64,000 nt of DNA from Posidonia oceanica (taxonomy: Eukaryota > Streptophyta > Magnoliopsida > Alismatales > Posidoniaceae). The notes beneath the pieces were generated by a model, which was given only the letters and a program-made list of their open reading frames with translations, made no database searches and had not been told where the DNA came from. The position numbers were made by a program, and so were the translations under genes. Where the stretch lies: NCBI GenBank assembly GCA_037176725.1, contig JAZBRS010000020.1, positions 99,280,501 through 99,344,500 of the forward strand. The letters are read 5' to 3'. Within the stretch, counting starts at the first letter, position 1; each line of letters starts with the position of its first letter. Below, one piece after another: positions 45,395 to 56,070 of the stretch.

Positions 45395-45785
45395 TCTCGC
45401 TTGCCTTGGCACCGTTTTGCATGCCCGCTTTGCTTTTGACACCGTTTTGCATGCCCGCTTTGCTTTTGGCACCGTTTTGCATGCCTGCTTTGTTTTCTCG
45501 CACCATTTTGCATGCTGGCTTTGTTTTCTGCACCGTTTCGCGTGCCGCTTTTGTTTCTTGCACCGTCTCGCATGTTGGCTTTGTTTTCTGCACCGTTTCG
45601 CGTGTCGCTTTGCTTTCTCGCACTGTTTTGCGTGCCTGTTTTGCTTTCTCGCACCGTCTTGCGTGCCGTTTTGTTTTCTCGCACCGTTTTACCTGCTTGC
45701 TTTGTTTTTTGCACCGTTTTGCGTGCTGCTTCTGTTTCTCGCATCGTTTTACGTGTTTTACGTCGTTTTCTCTTGCATGTCGCCT
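45395..45785 (+). repeat. About 30-bp minisatellite in solo LTR
   Basis: Around thirteen units of the form GCACCGTTTTGCATGCC plus GCTTTGTTTTCTC. They share the CCGTTTT core with the 20-bp array at 636-868 in the first LTR. Confidence 0.85.
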
Positions 45786-46468
45786 GCATTGCTTGGTTTT
45801 ATCGCCGTTTTGCTTTTTTCACCTGCATTTGCATATAGGGTAGTGATGCTTACTGTCTGGAGTTCTCATGGACTAGGGCTCGCCTGGTTCGGAACACAGA
45901 CAGCGTTGCTGAGCGCTTAGACTGCACGTTTACTTCCCTACATTGCATTCCATCACTTAGAGCACACCTTTGAGTATTCATTTAGGCATTCATTGGCACT
46001 TAGGCATTCAAATTTGCATTTCCCTGTGTATGTGAGCGTAAGCCTAAAAAGACCGATTCTTGGACGTGTCGGGGGTGCCTAACACCTTCCCCGCACGTAA
46101 CAGGAGTCCTTGCCCAGTCTTTTGGCCCGTAATGACCATATTGCCCTTATCCTAGGCATGAGTCATATCATTTGCATTCATTTTTCATCTCTTTTCTTTT
46201 GCATTGCCTTGCTTTGCATCCTTTGCTTGGTTTTGCGTGTTTATTCACGCATTACCCCGGTTTTCCTTGTCTCCCGATATAATAGACACGGTGGTGACTC
46301 TGAATTGTCTTATCTTCCTCTTGTCTTTTCTTTTTTTTCCCTGCTTTAAATGTTTTCGAGTTGAGCCTTCTCCTCGGACATAGCCGCTAAATAATGAACC
46401 TGATTCTGATTGATGCACGCGAGCTTTCGGTAGTGTGCATGGATGATCTGAACACCGGGATTACTACA

Positions 46469-46765
46469 GCTGGCAGCCCTAACTGCTCGGCAATAAGTCC
46501 GTCAACTTATCATTCGGGCTGGCAGCCCTAATTGCTCGGCGACAGGTCCGTTAACCTATCACCATCAGGCTGGCACCTCTAACTACTCGGCGATAAGTCC
46601 GTCAACTTATCATTTGGGCCGACACCTCTAACTGCTCAGCGATAAGTCCGTCAACTTATTATTCGGGCTGATACTCCTAACCATTCGGCGATAGGTTTGT
46701 TAACCTATCACTATCGGGCTGATAGCCCTAACTATCCGGCGATAGGTCCGTCAACTTATCAACTG
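46469..46765 (+). repeat. Tandem array 1, six 49/51-bp units with two hairpins each
   Basis: Units read GGGCTGGCAGCCC, then CTAACTGCTCGG, then GATAAGTCCGTCAACTTATC. The first and last elements are inverted repeats. Stem 2 varies in a paired way between units (AAGT with ACTT, AGGT with ACCT). The array began before the nested LTR: its first GGGCTGG is at 40353-40359. Confidence 0.85.
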
Positions 46766-48205
46766 CACATATCAATCACCTTGCATGCATATCAATCATT
46801 TTGCACATATCTGTCATCATGCATTGTCATTTACTGCATGTACATGTCATTTCTTGCATCCTGTAAAGCACAAAAGCAAAAAAATCAAGAAAACCAAAAA
46901 CACCAAAAATATTTTCTTTGCCTCGCTACTGGTTTTCCCTTTTATGTTTTCCTAAACAAAAAACCATAAAAATACAAAACCAATGCAAAAACCCAAAAAC
47001 ATGTTTGTCCCTTCCCCTTCTAAAAAATACAAAACCCATAAACATTTGTATAATCAGAAACCCGGCTACGGACCAACAAGCAGCGCTTAGAGGATGTCAA
47101 GCAGTGACAATCTCAGGCACGTCTTACCCGAGCAGTGCCATCCCTTGCATGTGGCCACAGAGTGAGACTAAGAGCAGAATAGAACATCTCGCCGAGCTTA
47201 AAAACTCCCAAGGGTGAGATCCACCTTATCAAGAGAGTCCACCGACATGGAGAGGACCAAAGCAGAGCAGAGCATAGCCAGAGGCTGTCTACACATTGCA
47301 GAGGCTGAAGGTGTACGCCGATCAGCTAAACTCTCAACGCCTCACCCGGGACCGCTACCCCAAGAGGGCGAAGACATGCATATCCAAAAGAATAGAAATC
47401 ATGTGAGCAAAAGAATATGATAACATGATATGCATGCTGAGCACAAAAGAAAAATGAAGAAAGAAGTCAAAGAAAGAAGGCACTCGTGAGAGGAGTGACT
47501 CGGACGAGCATCGAAGCCCCCTCAGCTATCAACTTCAAGCACCATAATATCAACTGCACGGGATACATCATCAGGAGGACCTGGCCCCACCCTCCAAGCG
47601 TAGTAGGATGCTCCAATTCCCAGTGTAGACAACAATTACCTTCCAGGCAAGCTAGATGCAACTCCAGTCACTCATGAGAGGAAAAGAAATATCATTCCGT
47701 GAGCGTCAAAAGTGGTAGTCGGTCCCCAAGGAATTGAGACGAAGGCTGTGAAGCTATATCCATGCTTCTGCTATCCACAGACAGCCAAAGGCTATACTCT
47801 GCAAAGCTAAGGCCTCATCCCGAACCAAGAGTGAGAAAGAGAGCCACCGACCACAACTCGGCATGGCATTGCTCGAGGATCGAGACCCCGTGAATCAGAA
47901 ACTGTAGAAGCATCCTCTTAGCACAAGTGATTTAAGTCCGAAGCCACCCAAAAAAATGCATGCTGTAATATATTTTTATCTTCTCTTCTCCCTGCTTTCG
48001 AAAATCGGAGTCAAGGACGAGCACTTTTGCCTGCCTCGCTCAGAGACTCCGCGCTTTTCAAATTTTTTCTGCCCACCGCATTGGGTAGGTCCTTGATGAT
48101 TGGCATGTCCCTCGTTTGTCACCCTGTGATGCCACGAAGTGTGCCCATACTGAGACCATTGCACGCCTACCACGGTGGGTTCCTGTTTTCTCTCTGCATC
48201 ATTCT
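46766..48205 (+). other. Non-coding interior of the Ogre-like element
   Basis: It contains AAAAACCAAAAACACC-type simple sequence (46870-47010). Unique-looking text follows without a supportable reading frame. No promoter, RNA gene or pol domain was recognised. Confidence 0.55.
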
Positions 48206-48560
48206 GCATTCGGGCTGGCAGCCCTAACTGCTCAACAATGGGTCCGTCAACCTATCATTCATCCATCCATCCTCGGATTTCGATGCCACAGGCGCTTAGG
48301 CTGTCCCCTGGTATCATCCCTGATACCAGGGCATCTTTTTTGCTGCCTTGTGGTATCGCCCCCCTCATCTCATTGGGCTGGTACCCTTAACTACTCGGCT
48401 GACAAACCCGTTAATGTTGTCTCTACCTTGCATTTTGATGCCATGAGCGCTTCGACTGTCCCCTGGTATCGTTCATCGATACCAGAGGCATCTTTTTTGC
48501 TGTCCCATGGTATCCCATTTCCATCTGCATTGGGCTGACATTCCCAACTGTTACGGGAGC
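48206..48560 (+). repeat. Dispersed units with CTGGTATC/GATACCAG hairpins
   Basis: Two copies of a module contain GCTT-G-CTGTCCCCTGGTATC followed by its inverted repeat. The first stem is CCCTGGTATC at 48306-48315 with GATACCAGGG at 48322-48331. The second is CTGGTATC at 48463-48470 with GATACCAG at 48478-48485. Each is followed by GGCATCTTTTTTGCTG. Single units of the hairpin array lie between them (48208, 48378, 48528). Confidence 0.75.
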
Positions 48561-48726
48561 GTCTATGGACCTCTACCACACCTTCGGGTATGGTATTCTT
48601 GTTGCATTTGTGGTTACAAGTCATCCCACTTGTCACCACCTCTCTTGCCTGACAGACTCGCTGGCCTGTCAATGCCTTTGATGCCAGGTGCGTCTGGCAG
48701 CCCCTTGGTATCATCTCACCCCCATT

Positions 48727-49068
48727 CGGGCCGATAGCCCTAACTATTCGATGATGAGTCCGTTAACTCCTCGCGAGCCGATAGCCCTAATTATCCAGTG
48801 ATGAGTCCATTAACTCCTCACGGGCTGATAGTCCTAACTATCCAGTAATGAGTCTGTTAACTCCTCAACAGGCTGATAGTCTTAACTATCCGGTGATAAG
48901 TCCATTAACTCCTCAGTAGGCTGATAGCCCTAACTATCCAGTGATGAGTCCGTTAACTCCTCAGTGGGCTGGTAGCCCTAACTATCCGGTGATGTGTCTG
49001 TCAACTCCTTAGAGGACCGATACTCCCTAACTATCCGGCGATAGGTCCGTTAACTTATCACCCTTTCG
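48727..49068 (+). repeat. Tandem array 2, seven 46-49-bp units
   Basis: Units read GGGCTGATAGCCC, then TAACTATCCGGTGATGAG, then TCCGTTAACTCCTC. They are clearly related to array 1, with stem 2 altered to GATGAGT/ACTCCTC. The last unit reverts to GATAGGT/ACTTATC. Confidence 0.85.
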
Positions 49069-49104
49069 TCGTAGTGTAGTAGCATTCTGTTGCATGGCAT
49101 TAGC

Positions 49105-49745
49105 ATTTCATCATCACACGGACATCACGCACTTAGGATTCGAACCCCTGGCTCGCGTATTGCCTAAGGTATCATCCTCGGCACCCGCAAGACTTTTGCA
49201 GCTTGCCGGCTTTGGATGATACTCGTAGTAGTGCGCGGCCTTGGGATCACTTTCTCGGTTTCGCATGCCCGACGTTCCACTATTGATACATTGCATTTCA
49301 CTGCATAACATCAACATCGCATTTGCATATCATCATATAGCTTCCTTGTATCCTCCATAGAGTCAGTCCTAGTATTGCATCTCATCATCACACGAGCATC
49401 GCGTGCTTGGGATTCGAACCCCTGGCTAGTGTATTGCCTAAGGTACCATCCTCGGCACCCGCAAGACTTTCGCAACTTGCCGGCTTTGGGTGGCACCCGC
49501 AGTAGTGCGCGGCCTTGGGATCGTTTTCTCGGTTTCACATGCCTGACATTCCACTGTTTATACTCTGCATTTCACTGCATAGCATCGCGCGCTTAGGATT
49601 CGAACCCCTGGTTCGCGTATTGCCTAAGGTACCATCCTCGGCACCCGTAAGACTTTCGCAGCTTGCTAGCTTGGGATGACGCTCATAGCAGTGCGTGGCC
49701 TAGGATCGTTTTCTCGGTTTCGCGTGCCCCATTGCATAACATTGC
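49105..49745 (+). repeat. Three direct repeats of 190-280 bp with a B-box-like motif
   Basis: Copies begin near 49111, 49387 and 49580. Each carries GGATTCGAACCCCTGGCT, then ATTGCCTAAGGTA, GGCACCCG and GACTTTCGCAGCTTGC. The reverse complement of GGATTCGAACC is a perfect RNA polymerase III B box, but no tRNA fold is evident. Confidence 0.75.
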
Positions 49746-50294
49746 ATTTTTATTGCGCTGCTACTCCTCTGAAGTCATTACCCCAGCGTCCAAACTCCAT
49801 TTCCCGGGTGTTACATGCCTGCCATCGCATGTGCATTCACAGCATCTCTCTTTCAGCACCTTTTAATTCACCCTTTTACTTTCAACACTTGCATCAACTA
49901 TGCCTACAGCAGAAGCTTGGCAAACGGCACCCCCGCGCTAGAGTTGTACACCGCTCAGTGCACCCGGTCGTTCGGCTTTCCCGAAGTATTGCTCGACGAC
50001 CATTGCATTGCATTTTCTGCCTTTTCCGTGTGCATGCATCACCCGCTTTGCCCCAGAGGAGTACAGCGCAATGAGCATTAGCGTAGGCATGACATCTGCA
50101 TTAGCACCGTACACTAGTCTTTGCATTGGCACAGCATCCTAGTGTTCGCATGCATCTACATTGGGCGACGAGTCACAATTTTTGGTGCATCCACCAAATA
50201 AGTGGCTCCTGTCCACAAAAACTGGCTTTTATCGGTGTTAGAGGGGGTGTCTAGTCAACCCTGAGCTACGGTCTCGCTACGCTTGACCTCGTTT
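49746..50294 (+). other. 3' untranslated interior before the polypurine tract
   Basis: No gene is seen. It includes the text GGGTGTTACATGCC (49806-49819) by chance resemblance to LTR starts, and ends in CTACGGTCTCGCTACGC. Confidence 0.5.
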
Positions 50295-50303
50295 AGGGAG
50301 GGG
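50295..50303 (+). other. Polypurine tract of the Ogre-like element
   Basis: AGGGAGGGG lies four bases upstream of the 3' LTR, as expected for plus-strand priming. Confidence 0.85.
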
Positions 50304-50307
50304 CATC

Positions 50308-52769
50308 TGTAGACACCCCATTTTGACACCTGGCGGCGGATCGAACTTGGAAAAGGCGAGCTCGAGAACTGCGGATTCAACCTTTCTCCCCAAAACCCCA
50401 CCTTTCCACTCAAACTAACCCAATTTGACCTAAAACCAAATCCCATTCCAAAACTGCCCAAAACCTACCCAAAACAATTCATTTCCTATTTCCCAAACCT
50501 AACCTAAGTCTTCCAAAAGCCCAAGTCCATCAAAAGCCCAGGCCACTGAGTGGCATGTCTAGGCGCCACATGAAGGGGCGACTGACTCAGACGCCACGTG
50601 AAGAGGCGACTGAGTTAAGCGCCACATGATGTGGCGACTCGACTGTAAATCAGTGCGCAGACCAAGCTTCCCTACCACCACCGTCTGACAACCTGACACC
50701 CATCACTGGTCGCCGACCTCGACCTGCACCCCTACTCCCTCGACTGCCTAGCCCTCTCACAACGGCTTTGCTCCTCCTCTGCCATTGCCAGAGCTTTGGG
50801 TGGAGCACCCAACCCAAACAAAACCAAAGCCACCATTTTTGGAGAAGAGGAGGAACTGATTTTCAACCCATTCTCCGACGAACTTCCATCGCTCCTTCTC
50901 CTCGATCGCTTGTCCAAAAGCCAAACCAACCACCCAAGCACCTTCACCTACACTCCAGCAACACACCAAGCCTTTCAAACCTCCGTTTCGTAGCCCGGAT
51001 CACCGCAACCACCGAGCTCGCCGGTCATCTTCTTCGTTGCCAGCCAACATGCCCAAAAGCCACCTTCCCACTCCAAACTCTGCAAAACTTCGAGTGCAGC
51101 ACCGCACGACCTCCACGAGTGCAACTCGAGCATCCCGCGCGCTCGCTGTAGCCTCCACCACCACTGCAGCCACCACGCCGGCCACCTCCGGCGAGCCACG
51201 TTGCGAGGTCAAACCACGCGCCCCCGCAGGTAAGTAACTATCCCCCTAGCTTCGTCTTACCTCGAGCATGCTTCTTAAGTAGTCCCTTTATTTTTACAGT
51301 AGCTTCCCGGCCCTCCTTAGCCGTCTTCTCCGGCAACCAGAGGATTGCCAAGTTGGTCGCCGGCTCAGCAGGCGACTAACCTGCTCCTCTGCAGTTGCCG
51401 GCCGAGCTTTGAGTCGCCACCCTGGTCGACTCGGATCACCGTTTTCCTTTATTTTTGCTTGCATGCGTATATGAATGTTTACTCTACATGCCTAAGTAGT
51501 TAGATTGCTTTTTTTCATCTTCGTGAGTCCAAGATCGGGCCAGGAAGAAGGCTGTTTGGGCAGTCCGAGTTGCGTCTTAGCTGCCTGTTGACCTGCAACT
51601 CAGGTCAATCCTCTGGCCGACTTCTGGCCCCCGTACCTTGCGACTCATTCACTTATTTACAAATATGATTGTATGCTTTTGTTCCGCGTTGAGCCATGTT
51701 TAGCTCCGTGATGTTTGCTTCTCTTTTTCTAAGCTTTCCTAGCTCGTTTCCAGCGACGAAGTTCGCTGCTCGGAGGACAGTTCGCAATGGAGGCGCTCGG
51801 TGACTTTGGCGACTCACCTGCGCTTCCGGCAGTCCTTCGACCGACTTTGGGTCGTCATATCAGGCGACCTAGGCCTTTGTTTTGCCATCTGTTTGTTTGT
51901 ATGTCTCCCTCATCATGTCGTCTGTAGGGCCATGCCTTTAGATTTCAATTTTGCATCATGTAGCTAGCCCATTTTCGATCGTGAAGGCCACTGTCTGGCG
52001 AAGCCATCTGCCCCCTGTCGCCGCTCTCCTAGGCGACTCCCGTCAGCGCCTCTTCGACAGGCGACCAACTCCCAGCGGCTGCTCTGACAGGCGACCCTCT
52101 CTATCGCCGACCTCAACAGTGACTCCCTCCGGCGCCCCGACTACCGGCAACTAACTCTGCAGCTCAGGCAATGGCTGAGCCACTTTGATTGTCGCCTTCC
52201 CTTTGATTATTTTGCCCATTTGTTTTCAGACCTCACTTTTGCATCTTGTTTTCCACGTCTTGTCGCCTTAATCACATTTCTAGCATGCATTAACCATACA
52301 TCATAATATCATAACACATCTAGTAAGTTTAGGCATTCATGACATATAGGCACTTAGGCACATTAGGCATTCATAGCATCCGACATATGCGAGCGAGCTA
52401 AGCCTAGAAAAATCGATTCTTCGGGTGTGTCGGGGGTGTCTAACACCTTCCTCGCACGTAACAGGAGTCCTTGCTCTGTTTCTTGGCGCATAATAACCAT
52501 ATTGCCCTTATCCTAGGCACGAGTCATATTTGCATCTCATTGCATCTTTTTGCATGTTTTCTCATGCTTTCCCCGGTTTTCTTTATCTCTCGATTTAATA
52601 GACACGATGGCGACTCTGATTTGTCTTATCTTACCTTGTTTTCCTTTTTCAGTGTTTTCGAGTCAAGTCTTCCTTCTTGGGTCCAACCGCTAATAATGAA
52701 CCTAATTCCGATTGGTGTACGCGAGTTTTGGTATCGTGCATGGACGATCCAAATTTCGAAATTACTACA
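50308..52769 (+). repeat. 3' LTR of the Ogre-like element (2462 bp)
   Basis: Nearly identical to 33713-36209 apart from substitutions and two small indels: near 51585 the GTCTAACAGGCGACT text is lost, and near 51795 a module is shortened. The splice donor CAG/GTAAGT (after 51229) and the primer-site-like TGGCGACTCTGA (52608-52619) are kept. It ends TTACTACA before GGTAT. Confidence 0.92.
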
Positions 52770-52774
52770 GGTAT

Positions 52775-54095
52775 CCAACATATTTTTTAGTACCCATGCA
52801 GGTACCATAGACACACCCTTAAAATTGCATGTGTTATTAAATGATAAATTCAGCACCAACAATAATGAAATTAAAGTACGTGTGCAGTATGAAATAAACT
52901 AAGTTGTAGTGAATATTGATTTTTCTAAAAAATGATTATTATGTAGCTAAGATAGTTTTATCTGCATATACAATCTCTTGGCCCATTTTCTTTGGAAGTT
53001 CACCCCATTAAAAGTTCGAGTTTTGTATCCTTTGCACAAATAATGGGGAATAAGTCATTACGGTTTGTATTAATGTGCCACTAGATCCATTAAGTTCTAT
53101 ATTTGAACCACTTTTACTATATTATACATAAGTAGACTACGAAGTTTGTGCTATATAAATTTGAAAGAAAGCAAGAGCTAAGTAGGTGAATTTTTTATTG
53201 GAAGTCAGATTCTATAGAAAGTTTATAAGCCAACATTTCAACTAAATACAGCCAAAGAAACCAAGAAGAACTATTGATGACAATATCTATTTCCAGTGAA
53301 TCAAGTTGTAGTGTTTCTTCTTCTGGTATGGTTTCTTGGTTTAATAGTTGTTTGTCTTTAAGTTAAAAAGAAATTGTTATTTGTCTTTGCTAGTCTTCAT
53401 GCAACTTCATCATTATTGGTGTTTGTTTATGCTATCGACTGGGCAATATGTTTCTTGATTTATAAGTCTTATATGAAAGCATACTTAATAATGGATTATG
53501 TCGTGTATTTATTGTGTTAGTCTAATCATATTATCATGTTTATCATTTTTCCAACAATATTTCACGTCTTTTGGTAAAATTACGATTGTTTATCAACAAC
53601 ATCGTAATGTTAAACATGCACAAAATCTATTTAGATTCAATTTGGTATTAATATGCGTAGTAATTTATTAACAATGTTAAATGTATGTGTAATAATTGTA
53701 TAAATAGATTTTAATTCGTTGAATATTGTCACAATAAATATATGGTTATTAAGCATAAATTACATAAATATTTTTAAAATAATTCAAAAAATTACAACTA
53801 AACTTTATGGTGTTGTCATGTTATGTCATTTTCTTGTAATCTTGAAAGTATTTGGAGACGCCTTGAAGTAGAAGAACTTTTTCCTATTTTCTTAGGATGA
53901 AGGAGTCGGTCGCTAAATGTGACAGTCCTTGGCTCCTTTTTGGATGAAGGAGTCGGTCGCTATTTTCCCATGACCGTTTGACAAAAAAAAAAAAACATAT
54001 ACAGTGATATGCCAAGGCCACTGCAAGAACTAATGATGGAAAAAAAGAAGACAAGAAATGGTTACCATCAGTTGTCATTTTTTGAAACTTAATTA
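52775..54095. other. AT-rich host intergenic DNA, 3' of the transporter gene
   Basis: No gene, RNA or mobile element was recognised. The 20-base text GGATGAAGGAGTCGGTCGCT occurs twice (53895-53914 and 53942-53961), 27 bases apart. A pure A-run lies near 53982-53994. Confidence 0.6.
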
Positions 54096-56070
54096 TCAGT
54101 TTCTACTGGTTGATCCAATGAAATCTGCCTTACTATCCAACTGGGCCTTGAAGAACCTGAAATGAATCCCTGTGTATATCAAGTTCCAGATCCCACAACT
54201 AATCAACGCAACAGTGAGGACCGCTCCAAGGATCCCAAGTCCCCAGTTGATGTACCACATGCTGCTCTGTCTCTTGGGCTTCTTGATCACAAGCCACAAG
54301 AAGCACGGGTACACCAACGTGATCGGCAGCGCGACGGCGCCGAGGAGGCCGGCGAGGTCCGGGAGGAACGGAAAGGCGGTGGCTATGAAGAACGTAAGCG
54401 CCCCGAAGAAGACACGGAAGGCGGACCGGAGCCATCGTGGGCACGGACGGTTGCGTTTGCTTGTGTATGCCATTTCTAGATTGTCGAAGACCGGCATCGC
54501 GAAGATCTGGTACGAGGTGAGGCAGTTGATCACCACAAGTAGAGTCGTCAAGCCTAAGACCGCCTTTGAAATGTCATGGCTGTGGTATCTGTGAAGTGCT
54601 GACAGGAGTCCGCTACGTGGTATCTGTCGACATTGATGAACAAGAACGCATGCATATATACTATTAGAGTCTTCAGACTATTAATTGATAAGTAATCAAG
54701 TATTGCTGTACTCATGCTGTGTCATTACTTACCAGGTTACCATAAGACCAATAGCCTAGAATTGCAGTAGGCAACAGGCAAATCAGGATAAGAGCGTTGG
54801 CAACCCTCACCCCTCTCCACATGGGAACGTGGGAGGGGGTCTTCTGACTTGATGGCATTGTTCCCTGGATTTCCAATACAAGGTTGTGACCTCTGAAGAC
54901 GAAAGCTATGAGTCCCAGTGCATTGACGATACTAAGGAACCGGCCGACGTCAGTCTTCCCCTTCCCGGGCTCGTAGGAGACCCCCGCCGGCCTCCCCTCG
55001 GCGACGGACAAGGCCCAGATGAGGGTGCAATAGCTGATGGCCATCACCCCACCGACGAAAGAAACGCCCGCCATGGCGTGGAGGTTGGGAAGCTGGGCCA
55101 TGATGACTGCGATGCCCGCGAAGACGAGGTACCATTCGACGCCGGTCAGGTGTCCTGCCGAGCATGACGAGTCGCATAAGATCTCGTAGAAGATCTTCAT
55201 GCTGCCTGCGCCCATGATTACAAGGGTAGTGCACGTCCCACCGGAGAGGTACATTATTGGGAACTTCCCCAGGAGTTTGGCAAATTTTGAACCTGTCATG
55301 TCAGTTGAAAATTGAAATCAGTGTATCAGAATTTGTTTGGTATTACCAGTAAACGCATGCAATATAATAAAGGTGGAATGAATTGCGTAAAACAAGTTTC
55401 TGGTGAAAAACAAGGTACATACCGAAAGCTACGGAGCAGAGATGGAGATATCTGCTGCAGCGAGTTCCATGAACGTTGGCTTCATGAAGTCTAGTTAGAA
55501 TCCATGTAGTGTAGAATTGCCAGAAGAAGAACGCCAAAAAGCACAAGATCCCCCATGTCCTGCAGAACAAAATTGACATTAATTTTAGTTATTGAATTAG
55601 CATAACTTTTGCATCATCTAAAATCAATAACAATGATGTCGTCTAAAATCTCACCATCCAAGTGCGGCGAAAGCCACAGGGAGCAGCAACGATTGGAACC
55701 CAATTCCAGAGCAAAGGGTGTGGAACGCTGCAAAGAACGCGTTCCCTTTTCTGCTCTGGGTCACCGGAAGCCAGTCGTCGAGTAGATTGTCAGGAGTAGT
55801 TACTCGGTTGAAATCCTCCACGTACTCCCGCAAGCTGCTGATGGCGCGCAACACGGGATTGGCGGCGGAGTCCCCCTCGCACTGCGGGGGCGCCCACGAC
55901 GTCCGGCTCCTCGGCAGCTCCGGTATGTAAAGGAATGGCGTGCGGGAGACGGGAAGAGACGAGGAGTACCCGAGGTTGAAAGGTGGCGCAGCGACTACCT
56001 TCGTCATCGGTGGAAGGATGAACTTGGGCTCCTTGGTTTCGTCGGCGAACGGGATCGTCGCCTTGTCCAT
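54096..56070 (-). CDS. Lysine/histidine transporter-like 8 type amino-acid transporter, 4 exons
   Basis: Coding exons are 56070-55655, 55559-55423, 55292-54733 and 54623-54096. All introns are GT-AG (donors GTGAGA, GTATGT, GTAAGT), and summed lengths give exactly 547 codons including stop, with no internal stop. The start chosen is MDKATIPFADE; an in-frame open stretch reaches 56298, but its text is low-complexity. After a roughly 100-residue hydrophilic N-terminus come WLPVTQSRKGNAFFAAFHT and SGIGFQSLLLPVAFAALGW (first membrane span). YLSGGTCTTLVIM, QLPNLHAMAGVSFVGG, FRGHNLVLEIQGTMPS and VPMWRGV follow. The C-terminal half is GLTTLLVVINCLTSYQIFAM through AGLLGAVALPITLVYPC. About ten or eleven spans are expected. 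Family members of this type (Aa_trans, AAAP) import amino acids by proton symport at a membrane; the substrate is not deducible. It appears intact. Confidence 0.93.

Larger units (their letters stand above)
40360..46468 (+). mobile_element. 6.1-kb Tat/Ogre-type solo LTR nested in the larger element
   Basis: Starts TGTTGACACCCC and ends GGGATTACTACA. Perfect GCTGG target duplications flank it at 40355-40359 and 46469-46473. Removing it restores the repeat text GGGCTGGCAGCCC of the host element. Composition changes sharply along its length: A-rich and G-poor to 41825, pyrimidine-rich to about 42110, GC-rich to 43500, then T-rich degenerate repeats. A 30-bp minisatellite, the conserved block (46041-46165) and TGGTGACTCTGA (46292-46303) follow. 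No gag-pol is inside. Confidence 0.92.
33713..52769 (+). mobile_element. 19-kb gag-only Tat/Ogre-like LTR retrotransposon
   Basis: Complete at both ends: 5' LTR 33713-36209, primer site from 36211, polypurine tract 50295-50303 and 3' LTR 50308-52769. Perfect GGTAT duplications flank it at 33708-33712 and 52770-52774. The LTRs are highly similar, so insertion was fairly recent. Without the nested solo LTR the interior is about 8 kb. It encodes only a decayed gag; no protease, RT or integrase text was found, so it would depend on another element. The gag type, primer site and LTR blocks fit the Tat/Ogre branch of Ty3/gypsy. Confidence 0.9.

Noticed and set aside
45090..45920. 276-codon Phe/Cys-rich frame
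   Set aside because: It is a translation of the 30-bp minisatellite in the solo LTR.
46469..49068. Regular repeats that might be a CRISPR array
   Set aside because: The units are contiguous and diverged, with no unique spacers. They lie inside a plant retrotransposon.
49105..49745. tRNA genes on the minus strand
   Set aside because: Only the B-box text fits. The T-stem pairs poorly and no acceptor or anticodon arm is visible.
46474..50294. Reverse transcriptase or integrase of the Ogre-like element
   Set aside because: No catalytic motif was found in any frame. The region is repeats and non-coding DNA.
54950..55234. Second gene antisense to or overlapping the transporter exons
   Set aside because: Frames on either strand here are shadows of exon 3; their GC-rich text has no family resemblance.
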